From Zerene cesonia (lineage: Eukaryota > Arthropoda > Insecta > Lepidoptera > Pieridae), in the NCBI RefSeq assembly GCF_012273895.1, contig NC_052104.1:2976001-3040000 (forward strand): a DNA stretch of 64,000 bases, in the 5' to 3' direction. How positions within the stretch are numbered: position 1 is the stretch's first letter; every line of letters begins with the position of its first letter. The notes beneath the pieces are model-generated. The model was not told the origin of the DNA, did not search any database, and saw only the letters and a program-made list of their open reading frames with translations. Both the position numbers and the translations under genes were made by a program. Below are positions 11,271 through 22,800 of the stretch, piece by piece.

Positions 11271-14200
11271 CTGGAGCTTTTTAAAAATTCATATATATTA
11301 ACAAAAATCTACACAGGATTTATGTATTGTTTTTAGATATCGCAATTATCAAGGAAGATTTTAAGCTATTTAACATCAGGTACTACGAGAGTAAAATCGC
11401 GGGGCACAGCTTTGTTTTCTCAAATCTAGTCAAATTGTACTTACACTTTGACCAGATTGAAGACTGTATTCTTTAATAAGTCTCTCACAATACTGCCATC
11501 TCATAAACGGTTGGGTAATAAAATAATTTTACTGGAGTTATTAGCTAAAGCATAGTTTGGAAGTTTAATTTAAACGCTTTACAACATCTAAGTCAATGCC
11601 TCGGTCCGGTGAGAGTAAGTTTGCAATAATGCGCTTCGAATATTACAGCCACTAACCGTTTAACGGTGGGTAATTTAATAAAAGACATATTTGATTAGTC
11701 TGCCGTATGATATTCGCCTTGACTTGAAAGCGTCCATTAAGAACGCATAATTTTTAGGCACATAGTTATTTCTCAGATCAAGGGTTATTAATGGAATTTA
11801 CATCAGATGTAAACCCTATTTGAACGATTATTACACTACCTTAGAACGTGACTTGATCAGCGTTAAACATGTAAAAAAATGAGGATAAATTGAGTTTTAG
11901 TAGGTTATTTTTTATTCACAAAATAACCTTAATCAGATTTAATAGGTTTTGTAATCACTCATATAGCCCGTACAGAGTATTAAATTCACACATGGAAGAC
12001 TACAATAACTTACGACATTCCGAGGCCAAAATGCACCTATTATCCTCTACGCTCACTCTCTTATAATTAGCTTGACAGGCGCAGCCGGGTGGACAAGGCT
12101 GAGGCGGGCTGCATGCTATTATCCCCCTTCTATCATCGGATGGACAGTAATTCGACGGACATCCAGCGTTGCAAAACACGTATGTTTCATTCTGTTGACA
12201 TTTATTGGTGCCTGAAACAACCGTTTTTTGTTTTATTTTTCCAGAGTCGTTGTAGTGTATAGTGAATTTTATAGTTATTCGTTAAATTGCTGATATATTT
12301 TTTTATTTTGCAAAATATTTAGGATAAACAAGGGAATTGTTATTCTTTATTGATACCGAATATAATAAAACATTCCGAATTGAATACATGTTGCGATCCA
12401 AAAATATTCCTACAAATATGTATATCTCTAGTTTTAACATTTTGCACTTACTTTCGTTTTTAGGACTGGTGTTGTCAACGTATGTACCCGTAGTATTTGA
12501 TGAGCTATGAGAATTGGTAACTGAAGTATAAGAACTACTGGATGAATAGGAGCCTCCTACAGATTTGCAATCAGACTGCTGTTCATTGACCGACGTATCA
12601 TCCTGACCTGCAATTAATTGTAGCATTAAAATGAAATAAAAATAATTAAAGAGGAAATGTTTCAAATCAGATAGAACCGTGCATTTCGAACTAATACTGG
12701 GCCATTAGATCGTTGAAATTATATTAAAGAGAGGAATATAGTTGTTTCATGTTGTTCTGGAACTAAAAAATTTGATTTATTTAAGGTGCATACTTTTTGG
12801 ACATAGTTCTTTCAAGATGCATTCGCCATCGGAATTCTTGAGATATCCATCTTTACAATTGCATCCTCGACGACATGGGCCGGGTATACATGGTTTCTTA
12901 GTTACAATTAACAAAGATTCACATGTTTGCGGAGGACATTGCTTAGTGCACACAGAAGGTGTCGCATTTTCACCACAATCAGGAAGAGCTGTGAAGGAAA
13001 TATAGAATATTAACTCATTTTTTCTCAATAAATTCTATTTTGGGAACTTTTTGTATATTCCAAAATAATAGAACAAGACAGCATCGGAGATGCTTTCGGT
13101 GAGCTAAGTAAACCTTACTGACAGGCGGCCTATGCTTTATTAGAAGGTCTGTCTGCTAAAATGTTCATTTGTGCTCGTTTACCATCAAGGGAACCACCAG
13201 ATCAGTAGCCCGCTATGACATGACATTTACCTATGTAATTTACTATGTGTTAAGGGTAGCATACAATATATAGTGCTGCGCCCCGCGCTTTCACCCGCGT
13301 AAGTCCGTATCTCATAGGAATATCGAGATAAAAAGTTTCCTATATGTTATTCCAGTTGTCCAGCTATCTACGTATCAAATTTCATTCCAATCGGTTCAGT
13401 AGTTCTTGCGTGAAAGAGCAACAAACACACACACATCCTTACAAACTTTCGCATTTATAATATTAGTAGGATAGTAGGAAGTAGAATAGGATTTATGTGT
13501 AAAATATGCCTTGCTGTAAATATACGATTAATTCGTTACCTTTAGGACACGAATCTTTTGAGACACAAAAACCATCAGAATTTCTCAGATAACCATCTAT
13601 ACAATTGCAGCCCGGCTGACAGGGGCCAGGTTTGCAAGCTAATTTCTTAGGATCAAAGTCGCAGGTTTGCGGTGGACAGACCTGTTTACAATCCGATTGT
13701 ATTTCATTCTCCCCACATGGCGGTGGTGCTGAGGAATTGGGAAAATGTAAATAATTTATGGATCAGTGCACACGTGAGGACTCTTTCGTCTTATTTTAAG
13801 AGATTTAGTTATCGTCGTATTGCAAAATAAGTTAAATAACATTAACAGGTATATATTAAACTATTAACATAATAAAATGTGATAATATACTTTATGGTTT
13901 TATCATCTTAGTTTTCTTTATATATCTCCTACTTTAGGAATATATAAATGTTTGTTTGTTTGTATTCAACAGCGCAACATTTATTTTTCGGTTTTTAATA
14001 GGAGTATTTAATGTTGTGATTCTAAAACAAACATGTAAACATACGAAATAAAAATCGTTATTTGCAATGAGTGGCCTAAGGTCTTATTGGTAGAAGACAA
14101 CTCAGAACTTCATGAGTCTTAGATAAATGTAGTAAATATATTCTTACGTGGTGGACAATCATCGTTCTTAATGCAAATACCATTTCCATCTCTTAGATAG

Positions 14201-14860
14201 TTGTCTATACAGTTGCAACCAGGCTCGCAGGCTGGAGGAGGGTCGCAGGCATACTCCGTGTAAGAGATATTACAAGATTGCGGTGGACATATCTGCCGAC
14301 ATTCTACGTTTACCTCGTTTGAGCCGCATATGGGGGAAACTAGAAAAAGTATTCTATTTAAGTATATTGAGATTTTAAAGTACATTTTGGTCGTCAGTTT
14401 TAAAATAATAAAGTCTTATCAAAATCGGTTCACCTCAGTCGAAAGGTAACAAACAATATTCAATTGAAGAACGAAAGAACCTCCACCTTTTTGGACTTCG
14501 GTTGACAATCTATTTATTTATATTGCAATCATAAATATAGACGAACAGCAACATATTAGCCTGTATACGAAGCTTTTTAAAACTGACTGTGAAAATCCAA
14601 TTATTTATATAAGCAATAAAAATAAATTCATCCTTGTATATAATACATCCGTGTTATAAAAATACACAATAACACATAAATATTAATACGTTCTTCGTGT
14701 ATTTTTTCACGATGCCTAAAGGTAAAGATGAATTTTAATCTTAAATAAATAACACACTTTAATGAAAAATTATTAAAATACAATAAAAATATATAGACAC
14801 ACCTGTACTCACAAAAGTGAATGACGCACAATAAACAAACAATACTAAGAACGCGATCAT
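11068..14860 (-). CDS. Secreted multi-TIL-domain protease inhibitor-like gene (span)
   Basis: The coding exons, in order, are 14860-14803, 14339-14148, 13728-13540, 12988-12794, 12607-12452, 12211-12014 and 11270-11068. Every joint is phase 1 and the total gives 396 residues plus a stop. The product has a signal peptide of about 19 residues and three TIL domains, then a Ser/Thr-rich linker of 52 residues and two more TIL domains. Each TIL domain has ten cysteines with the C-x-C...GYxR.. pattern. TIL proteins of insects usually block serine or metallo-proteases in haemolymph, gut or silk. The target here is unknown, because the loops between cysteines 5 and 6 differ (DPPPA, KPGP, IPGP, SPPQP, YRSG). 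The stop lies two codons before a good donor, so the true 3' end is uncertain (see TIL5 and TIL6). Chains of TIL domains also occur in zonadhesin-like and mucin-like proteins. I recognise the family, not a named gene. Confidence 0.8.
12014..12211 (-). CDS. TIL gene exon 6: TIL4
   Basis: TTTCAG acceptor and GTAAGT donor, phase 1-1, 198 nt. It encodes a ten-cysteine domain starting CQQNETYVFC, with CPPGCACQANYKR and ending CILASEC. It is more diverged than TIL1-3. Confidence 0.85.
12452..12607 (-). CDS. TIL gene exon 5: Ser/Thr-rich linker
   Basis: TTGCAG acceptor and GTAAGT donor, phase 1-1, 156 nt. It encodes a low-complexity segment rich in Ser, Thr and Asn (SVGGSYSSSSSYTSV, HSSSNTTGTYVDN) with one cysteine. 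It is likely an O-glycosylated spacer between the TIL arrays. The single cysteine could pair between chains. Confidence 0.75.
12794..12988 (-). CDS. TIL gene exon 4: TIL3
   Basis: TTCACAG acceptor and GTATGC donor, phase 1-1, 195 nt. A ten-cysteine TIL domain runs from PDCGENATPSVC to CILKELCPK. If the donor were not used, the frame would end after MHLK and a TAA, so an early-terminating form is possible. The phase match supports splicing. Confidence 0.85.
13120..13215 (-). repeat. Fragment of GCCTGATGGTAAGCG element
   Basis: Reverse-strand relative of the 8370 and 16785 elements. The plus strand ends CCACCAGATCAGTAGCCCGC. Confidence 0.4.
13274..13476 (+). repeat. Dispersed repeat family A
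   Basis: CTGCGCCCCGCGCTTTCACC start, core TTCCAGTTGTCCAGCTATC, end TTTATAATATTAGTAGGAT. It lies in a TIL-gene intron. Family A has eight copies in the window. Confidence 0.8.
13540..13728 (-). CDS. TIL gene exon 3: TIL2
   Basis: TCCTCAG acceptor and GTAACG donor, phase 1-1, 189 nt. A ten-cysteine TIL domain starts PPPCGENEIQSDC, contains CQPGCNCIDGYLRNSDG, and ends CVSKDSCPK. It is most similar by eye to TIL3 and TIL1. Confidence 0.88.
14148..14339 (-). CDS. TIL gene exon 2: TIL1
   Basis: TTTCTAG acceptor and GTAAGA donor, phase 1-1, 192 nt. A ten-cysteine TIL domain starts PICGSNEVNVEC, contains CEPGCNCIDNYLRDGNG, and ends CIKNDDCPP. Confidence 0.88.
14803..14860 (-). CDS. TIL gene exon 1: signal peptide
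   Basis: ATG at 14860 opens MIAFLVLFVYCASFTFVST, a typical secretion signal with a hydrophobic core. A GTGTGT donor follows in phase 1, matching the next exon. The short hydrophobic N-terminus directly upstream of cysteine-rich domains makes this start likely. Confidence 0.8.
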
Positions 14861-14907
14861 TCTACAGCCAGACACAGTAATGAATGTTTAATATTCATAA
14901 TATAATT

Positions 14908-14916
14908 GCTTATATT
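14908..14916 (-). promoter_or_regulatory. Possible TATA box of the TIL gene
   Basis: Minus-strand AATATAAGC, about 50 bp upstream of the ATG at 14860. The spacing would place transcription start near 14880. Sequence match only. Confidence 0.3.
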
Positions 14917-15015
14917 TCGACTTGAACAATAAAACAATTTGAAAATAAAACAAAAAAAGCACGTAACCAGTCAAAAACGCGTCTGGTTTGAATTATTTTG
15001 TAGTGTTATAATTGA

Positions 15016-15190
15016 CTAGCTGTTGCCCGCAGCTTTGCTCGCGTGGTCAAAATAAGATTTAATGGTAAAAACATTCATGTCGTGTATCATACCCCTTTGG
15101 ATATAGAATTTGCCAATATCCTTTCTGAATGTCAAATTTCAGTTCGATCGATCCAGTAGCTTTGGCTGTGCCTGATACATCAATCAGTCA
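15016..15190 (+). repeat. Dispersed repeat family C
   Basis: CTAGCTGTTGCCCGCAGCTT start and a CAAATTTCAGTTCGATCGAT core. A CTAGC-type element. Confidence 0.65.
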
Positions 15191-15989
15191 GTCAATAGCG
15201 TTTTAAATATTCAGAAAGTAGACCAGCGAAAATTCCGAAATCGATTCAAATTAAGACAATTTTTATGAAGATATGGATTATTTTATATAGTAAGTAAACA
15301 AAGTTAAGTTATAGTAGTAGAACATTTTTATATCAGTACTATTTAACATCAACAATAACTTAGCAAATACTTAATAAATTTTGTGATTTTTTCTAAATTA
15401 CAATATAAATTAGAACAAGGAATGTTTTCAGAATTATTGCTCAAAATAGATCTTACGTAAAACTACAAATAATTTCTTAGATAATCTTCTTTCGTAATTG
15501 GTAATTTTCTTTACTTTTCAGTTGTACGTAAATTGAGTAGCGAGATGAGGTAACGATAAATCCATTAAACAGCACTTTTGAAATAAATTCCATAAAATTC
15601 CTGATCATACCTAACTTATATCAAAATGAAAAACCAAATAAAATATCGCATTTCACCTTTTACATGAAATCATTTCAAATAACGTCATGGAAATAAATCA
15701 TTGTTAAGGAGCGCTCAGATCTTCGAGCTATATAAAACTGAAAAGTGGAAAGAAATCCGGGCTTCCCGGTAGAATGCAATGGCTTACGGGATATCCCGGG
15801 AAAACAGAATCGCTGCGGAGTAAGTCGTATGAGAAATTCCAACATGCGTTGAAAAACTATTGTGTTTGCAATCCTTGCGAATAACAATGCCAATGTGTAA
15901 ATACGATATTTTGTATTCTCAACGTTATTATAAATATATATAAATTATAAGTAGAATAAAGTCGTGTAAAATAAATATGTGTGAAGATG

Positions 15990-16268
15990 TAATTACGCAT
16001 TGGTCAGATCTCCGACTTCAGAAGAAGTCAGGTCGAGGCAAGACCAGCGACGCAAAATAAATTAATTAGTAAATTTATCTGCATATTATCCAGAACACTG
16101 CTGGCGAGCAGAATGGTGAAAACATCATGAGGAAAACGCCATGTCCAAGAATCAAAATATGTTCTACGACATGTGACATCTGCCATTCGCACTTGGTCAG
16201 CGTGGTGGATTACGACCTGCAGCCTTATAGAAACAATATCTGCAGTGGTAAACATACGAGTAAGCTGA
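15990..16268 (+). repeat. Diverged copy of SINE-1
   Basis: Follows the SINE-1 order: TCCGACTTCA near the head, then TTTATCTGCA, GGAAAACGCCATGTCCAAG, ACATGTGACATCTGCC, GCGTGGTGGATTA. Many substitutions. Confidence 0.7.
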
Positions 16269-16784
16269 TATTAGTCGATGTATTAAATTGCTGAAATCAA
16301 AACAGATAAAACTTTTTATTCAAAAATTATCATGTAAATCTTAGAGCATTATAAACTGTAATTAAACGCTTATAAATTACTTTCAAATAAAAATTACTGC
16401 ATTACAAACATAAAGATTTCCTGTTTTTAAAACAAACATAACTTACAACACGATCTTGCTCCAAGGATCAAATTCGATCTCTCCGGCAGTCTGGCAAAAA
16501 TGTGTAATTCATAGCTCGCGAGTGAGACAGTCGTAATGGAAATGCTGTTTTCACACTCACAGCTAGTTTTAAGACATTTCACAGAGGGCCATTATTTATT
16601 GACGCGGGACCGGGTCGGCCGTCATAAGTACCTACATCTCAACCCTGAAATAGGTTTAAGAGGTCTCCCTTTTAGAGGGTTAGAAATGTTAGTGACCTTT
16701 GGAGCCCGTTTTAATTAATTTCCCAGGTTCGGTCAAGCGTCTCACTTTAATATTCACATAGGATATAAGAAAAGGACTTTTTTA

Positions 16785-17045
16785 TGACATAGCGGGCAAC
16801 TGAGCTGATGGTTGGTTCGTCTGATGGTAAGCGATCACCACCGCCCATGAACATTCTAGGTGATTGGAAGGGTGAGGAAAAGGAAACGGGCCTCCGGCTC
16901 CCCCACTCTCCGTACGAAACACAATAGCATGCTATAATTTCGCGACGGTTTTGTGTGGGGTTATGGTGCTTCCACGGTGCGAGCTGGCCCAATTCGGGCC
17001 AAAGTGTGCTTTGCGTGTTGTACACAGCGGGTTCGACGGTCAATC
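16785..17045 (+). repeat. Dispersed element with GTCTGATGGTAAGCGATCACCA motif
   Basis: Contains ACTGAGCTGATGGTTGGTTC and TGATGGTAAGCGATCACC, with ACCGCCCATGAACATTC following. This is a repeat widely seen in Lepidoptera. It is related to 8370-8640 and 13120-13215. Confidence 0.65.
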
Positions 17046-18187
17046 GTGCATGTGTTTACTACCTTTTAAAAAAAATCATGCAGGCTGGCTCAAAAATTAG
17101 CAGGTTGCATTGGTGCAACGAATGAATTAAGAAACAATTTATGGAAGAAATCAGATAATAGGTAAATATAATAAATAAATTGATATGTACATACCTCTTT
17201 TTGCCTCAAGCGTTAGAGGTATATTTTTTTATTTCTTTTATTGTTCCATGCTTGCTCATCTATTCGGCTGCCTATCAAAACTTTTTCCAATTTGTGTACG
17301 AAAAAGTTTAGCAATCCCCTATGATATTTATTTACAAACGTGCAGAACGAGATTTTTATCAACAGATAGAAAAATGTTGGGCGGAAAGTTTGTAGGGCTA
17401 ATTATATTTAATGGTTACTAATAAATTACCTTTTCGTTACTCAAAATGCATTTATAAAGTTTCTATTTCGTTTCCCAAAGCTAATCGGAATGATTTACGT
17501 TGAAATTTCGTATCAATTAAATTGTATGCCATTTTTTAATTTACAACCGAATTGAAAATAATAAAAAAGAAGAAAAATTAAAAATAATCATATTATTCAA
17601 GCCTTCTGCGTATACCATTAGACCATAATCTTTTTTGACTCAACTCCTCATTCACACTTTATTTTATTCACCTGTAAAACAGAAGCACCAACATCATCGA
17701 ATATATTAAGGCTAGAGTTTTCTAAAATACATCGGAACACATTAAACGTGTTACATACAGTCCTAACCCATTTTATTTCAGACCGTATTTTAGACATTTC
17801 TGTAATTCCGCGCGATGTAAAGCCCGCCAGGGGCCGCGATACAAAGAGATATTAAATTTAAAAATGTACGCAAGTAAATTGCTGCGAGCAGGCTGTGGCG
17901 GATTCGAAAAAATATATTCTTACACGGGTTTCGAAAGCCGGCTGTCAAAAGAATTCACTGGTTGCGGTTTTTTAAATTGTTAACGGCTATTGTCTGTCGT
18001 GTGAACATAAAACATTTTTCATACAATCAATTTTTGTCGACTTTCAGGCTTTGTGCGTAATGACGGTTTATAGTCTCAAAATTGCGTGCAGATTATTTAT
18101 CTACAGATCGTAATTCGTTGTTTACCGAAAAACTATTATGTAAAACTGTTTAAAGTTAATACAATAATTATCCCTACTTAATACTAT

Positions 18188-18494
18188 TAATACAATAATA
18201 TTAGAAATGCGAAAGTAACTCTGTCAGTCTGTCTGTTATGCTTTCACGCTTAAACCACTGAAGCGATTTTGATGAAATTTGGTATGAAGATAGAGGTAGA
18301 AGGCATTGAAATAGAGGATGAAAGTTTGTATGAAAGTTACTTAGTGTCAAACATAAAATAAAACTAACTAAACCGCTTGACCAATTTTGACAAGTAGTCT
18401 CGTCCTTGGGGAAGACTATAGGCTACGCATTACCACGTCGTGCGATATAACCGAATTTCACGCGGGCGAAGCCGCGGGCGGAAAGCTTGTAATT
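18188..18494 (-). repeat. Dispersed repeat family C, long copy
   Basis: On the plus strand it opens ACAATAATATTAGAAATGCG and closes CGGGCGAAGCCGCGGGCGG. The core GATTTTGATGAAATTTGG is the reverse of the usual order, so the copy is on the minus strand. Confidence 0.65.
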
Positions 18495-19719
18495 AATAAA
18501 AAATCACTTAAAACAAGCTGTCATACTTGCAAATGAAAATATTTATTACGCAGATAAAAATGAGTGAACAATAATAAGTCCTTTTTAATGTTGATTCGAC
18601 TTTTATTTATACGCATAAAAATTGTATATAAATAAATACACAAATTCTTTTCCAATTATTTCAAATTTTCGATAAGCCACAACATATGCTTTCACACTTC
18701 TAAATTATGAGAATTGATATTCGAATTAGCTAGCATCATTTAAAGAGAAAAATAAAGTATTCATATTATAAAGATTTTTTTTAAATAATTAAAGAAGAAT
18801 CTTTCCAACTAATCACTAAAATAAATAAAACACGGAAAATCATTAAAAATTATTTTATTCCAAAAATTATTAAAACAATCTTAATGGCGGTAATATATTA
18901 CAAAAGATATCTATTTCCACATAGAAACAGGGATATAAAATTTACAAACCATCTATACAATAAAAATGTCTGTAAGGTAACATTCAAGAACTTAGCCAAT
19001 TAATAAATAAAAGACGATATTAGACATCAATATTGTTTGGCACAAATCACTTCGGAGCCTGATTCACAGGTTAAAATGAGCATTCTTTATTATGCTAAAT
19101 TATTAATTTATTCATCTAACTAAACCATTAAACGTAACTGGCACAAAATTCGTACTCATTATAGATTTTGTGAAAAAAAAAAATAAAGAATATGTTGTGA
19201 CAAATATATTGATTTATTTAACATGCTATGAAAGTTTTAATGAAGGAAATTGATTATTATTAAAACTTTTTGAAGTAAGGAATAATTAAATGTATTAAGG
19301 TAACATAGAAATAAATAAATGAAAATTATTTCCAATGAGGAATATAAAAGTACAGAACGCATGCAATGTATATTTGAATTTTCAGGAAAAAAATGGCAAG
19401 GAGTGGTGCGTAAATTTATTATTACAGCAATATTATTTATATACAAAATATTTTGTACCCTCTCAGGTACCTTAAATATACATGAACAATGCCACTATTA
19501 TTTACATTTATTATTATGCACATTTCATACGACTAGCCTTCGCTAAGTAACATTACAATTAAAAAATCTAAAAATTCGTTATTCACAATAATAACTATGT
19601 TTGAAGCACGTATTCAGTCGTATTTCTTTAAAATATATTTCGTTGAACACATTATATTTAAGAACGTGTTACCAACGGACGGATAATATCACTTTATAAT
19701 TCATATATTAATTTGCTAT

Positions 19720-19813
19720 TTAAAGTTCGGTTGTGGTTTCTACTGGCGATTGGTCGTACGAGAAACCCGTAAAATTGCGTTTACCAAACGTCACGTTGTC
19801 GTTATCTGATGCT
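19720..19813 (-). CDS. Cad99C: Cad99C exon 28: C-terminus
   Basis: TTTTCAG acceptor, phase 2 entry. Encodes ...SDNDNVTFGKRNFTGFS and ends SPVETTTEL followed by TAA. The last residues fit a class I PDZ-binding motif (T at -2, L at 0). Confidence 0.88.
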
Positions 19814-22800
19814 CTGAAAATAATAATTGCATGGTTAATTGTTATTATAAAGAATATTTCAAGACATTGAATCTAGCGCCATCTAGTCGAAACTAATCAA
19901 AACTCATTCTTATTTATATGGCATACTAGCTGCGCCCCGCGGTTTCACCCTCGTAAGTTTATCCCGTAGGAATGTCGGGATAAAAGTTGCCTATATGTTA
20001 TTCCAGTTGTCCAGCTATCTACGTGCCAAATTTCATTGCAACCGGTTCAGTAGTTTTCGCGTGAAAGAGCAACAAATGCACACACATCCTTACAAACTTT
20101 CGCATTTATTATATTAGTAGGATTTCGTGAATTTGGTCCTATGTTTTTCAAGAAAAAATACTGTTTTTTTAATAAATAATAAATTATACTATAGATACTT
20201 GATTGCAATATTGAAACTTTCTAACCTTTGAGCAATTTAACTTTCAAGTTATTTTATTTAAATATATGACTCCAACATCACTTCATATCACAGCGAGTAC
20301 AATCGGGAAAAGTGCAATAAGTACAATTTCTAATACCAACAACTAATACTATAAAAAATTGATAAAAATAGTACAATTACCTATGCAACCCCGGTATTTC
20401 ATCATACGCCATTATCGGCTGCGGCTTCTTCTTATGATTGTTCCCATTTATTTTCCTCCCTAACGTCGCAGCTAATAACCCCCCACCCATATTATTGTTA
20501 TTGACCCTCGGCAAAGTACCGAGTGCGTTATTCAACGGGTGGCTATTCTGTGTCCTTCGGTTTAACGTTTGAGTATTTCGTATCATGTTGTTCTCAAAGT
20601 TTGTCATGTTGTTAAGCGTTCCGCCATTTTCGTTGACGCTGGACGCGCGCGCTGTTGTCGCTGTTTCGGAAAGGGTCGGACTTCTTTCGCCTGAATGTAG
20701 AATTTTCATTAAGTATCTTTATGAAAATGAGAGAAATACCATCATGTGTTTGTATGAAGACATTTTTTTAAATAATTAAAACGTTTTTGATACGACCGCC
20801 GTGATATCAAGCCGCCCAAAAAATCCATTAAGTCTTTAATTACTAAATGTAAAAATCAGTCACAAGAACATATTATTACATATGCTGACACGCAATTGTG
20901 ATTGAAATAATGCGTAAATTCATTGAAATATATTTGCTAATTTTATTCAGGAAAGCCTTGAGATTTAATCGATTTAGATTACGATTTAGTAAACTAAAGG
21001 TGTAACAAAAAAAAGCAGTGGTGGCACAGTGGTGAGAACCTCGGACTTCAAAATCGATAAGTCGGGGTTCGAGACAGGGCGAGCGTGCAGGAAATAAATT
21101 GATTTTTCAATTTATCTGCACATGTGGATAACATCAACACTGCTTAAAACGGTGAAGGAAAACATCGTGAGGAAACCGGCATGTCCAAGAATCAAAAAGT
21201 TCGACGACATGTGTCATCTGCCAACCCGCACTTGGCCAGCGTGGTGGATTATGGCCTAAACCCTCATAGGAGGCCTGTGTCCCAGCAGTGGGAACATACA
21301 TAGGCTGATGACGAAACTAAAGGTATAAAAAATGTACAAGTGTCAGTGCATTACCGTTATCCTTTGATAAATATTGAACGTTGTGAATGTTGAAGGCGTG
21401 ATTATTTGAGCTGAAATCCAATTGTAAGTCAGCGTCATCTACCGCCATGTTTAGGACCTGGAAAGAATACAGGAATATGTTTTAAAATTTTGGGTTAAGT
21501 TGACAACACACACACACACACACACATACACAGGTTCAGAATTTGCTGATAAAATCATAAGTTTACTTTTTTCTCATTTTCATTTATAATTTAGTTATAA
21601 ACTGAACATATCAAAGAGTTTTGAAACTGACTGCTCGAGTTATTCCCGTTACGCATTATTCCCCTTATATAAAGTGAATTAGATCTTCGTAGATTCGTAT
21701 AATTTTTTATCTATTTATTTTATAAATTGGCAAAAAAATTTTGAAGAATAGAAAAATATCTATCGTACGCTGGGAGTCGAACTCGTGACTGTTGCCATAC
21801 CGTGGCAACACTTGTCCTCACGGCCATCCGTGACTCCACGTTATTAATCGAATTTCTTGTATTCTTTCGATGTTCTATATTTTTCATTCATAAGACTAAA
21901 AAAACATCTACTTTGCTATTGATACCAATAAGGTAAGACCTTTACCTGAGTCTCATATCTAGGGGCCGGTTCGTCCTCGCTGGACTCGTAGCCGGAGGGC
22001 GGGCGCGGCGGCGCCACGCTGAGGCTCAGCGTGCCGTACTGCTGCTGCAGCGCTTGCTCCTTGTGCTTCTTGTACCTGCCGAGGGTATTATAGTTACAAT
22101 TTGTTTTTTTACTAGCGGTCCGCCCCGGCTTCGTCCGTGGTACATATAAAGCCTAAAGCCTTTCTCAATAAATGGGCTATCTAAAACTGAAAGAATTTTT
22201 CAAAACGGTCCAGTAGGTCCTGAGATTAAGGCGTTCAAACAAACACACAAACTTACTACAGCTTTATAATATTAGTATAGATGTCAACGTTGGCAATGGA
22301 GCTGGATGGTCGCCATTTAGAGTGGCGTAAGGTAGATTGCAGTCCTAACGCCTCTACAAAATAAATTGGAAAGGGATTAAGAAAGGATTGCCGAGAGGAA
22401 TAAAGGAAAGGATTGGAAAGTTTGAGTTTGAGTTTGAGTTTGAATAAAATTTTCACCGGTTCCAAGAAGCGCATATATAGACGGTGGCGGCCGTAGCGGC
22501 GACCAGCACGAGCGCGGCGAGCGCGAGCAGCGCCGCGGGCAGCGCCGTAGCGAGCGGCGCCACCGCCACCTGCGTGCGCCGCGGCGGCTCCGACGGGCTC
22601 AGCGGCGCTCTGATCGACACGCCACTCTCTATCGCCCTGGAAATTGATATTAAAGTATATTATACAATCACGGGACGCCTGGCAGGTGTGAAGCATCGAT
22701 ATTATTTTGTAGAAGTAATATGCAGAAAAGAAGAGATTGTGATAAAATACGTCAAACCGCTAATAAAGGAATCAACTTCACTTTCTCACTTGTTTTTTAT

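Larger units (their letters stand above)
14861..19719. other. Intergenic region between Cad99C 3' end and TIL gene 5' end
   Basis: 4.9 kb without coding sequence I can support. It holds repeats at 15016-15190, 15990-16268, 16785-17045 and 18188-18494. It also holds the 3' UTR of the cadherin gene (below 19720, with TTTATT, a minus-strand AATAAA, near 19506). Some GC-richer islands (around 15700-15850 and 16600-16720) have no recognised content. Confidence 0.6.
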
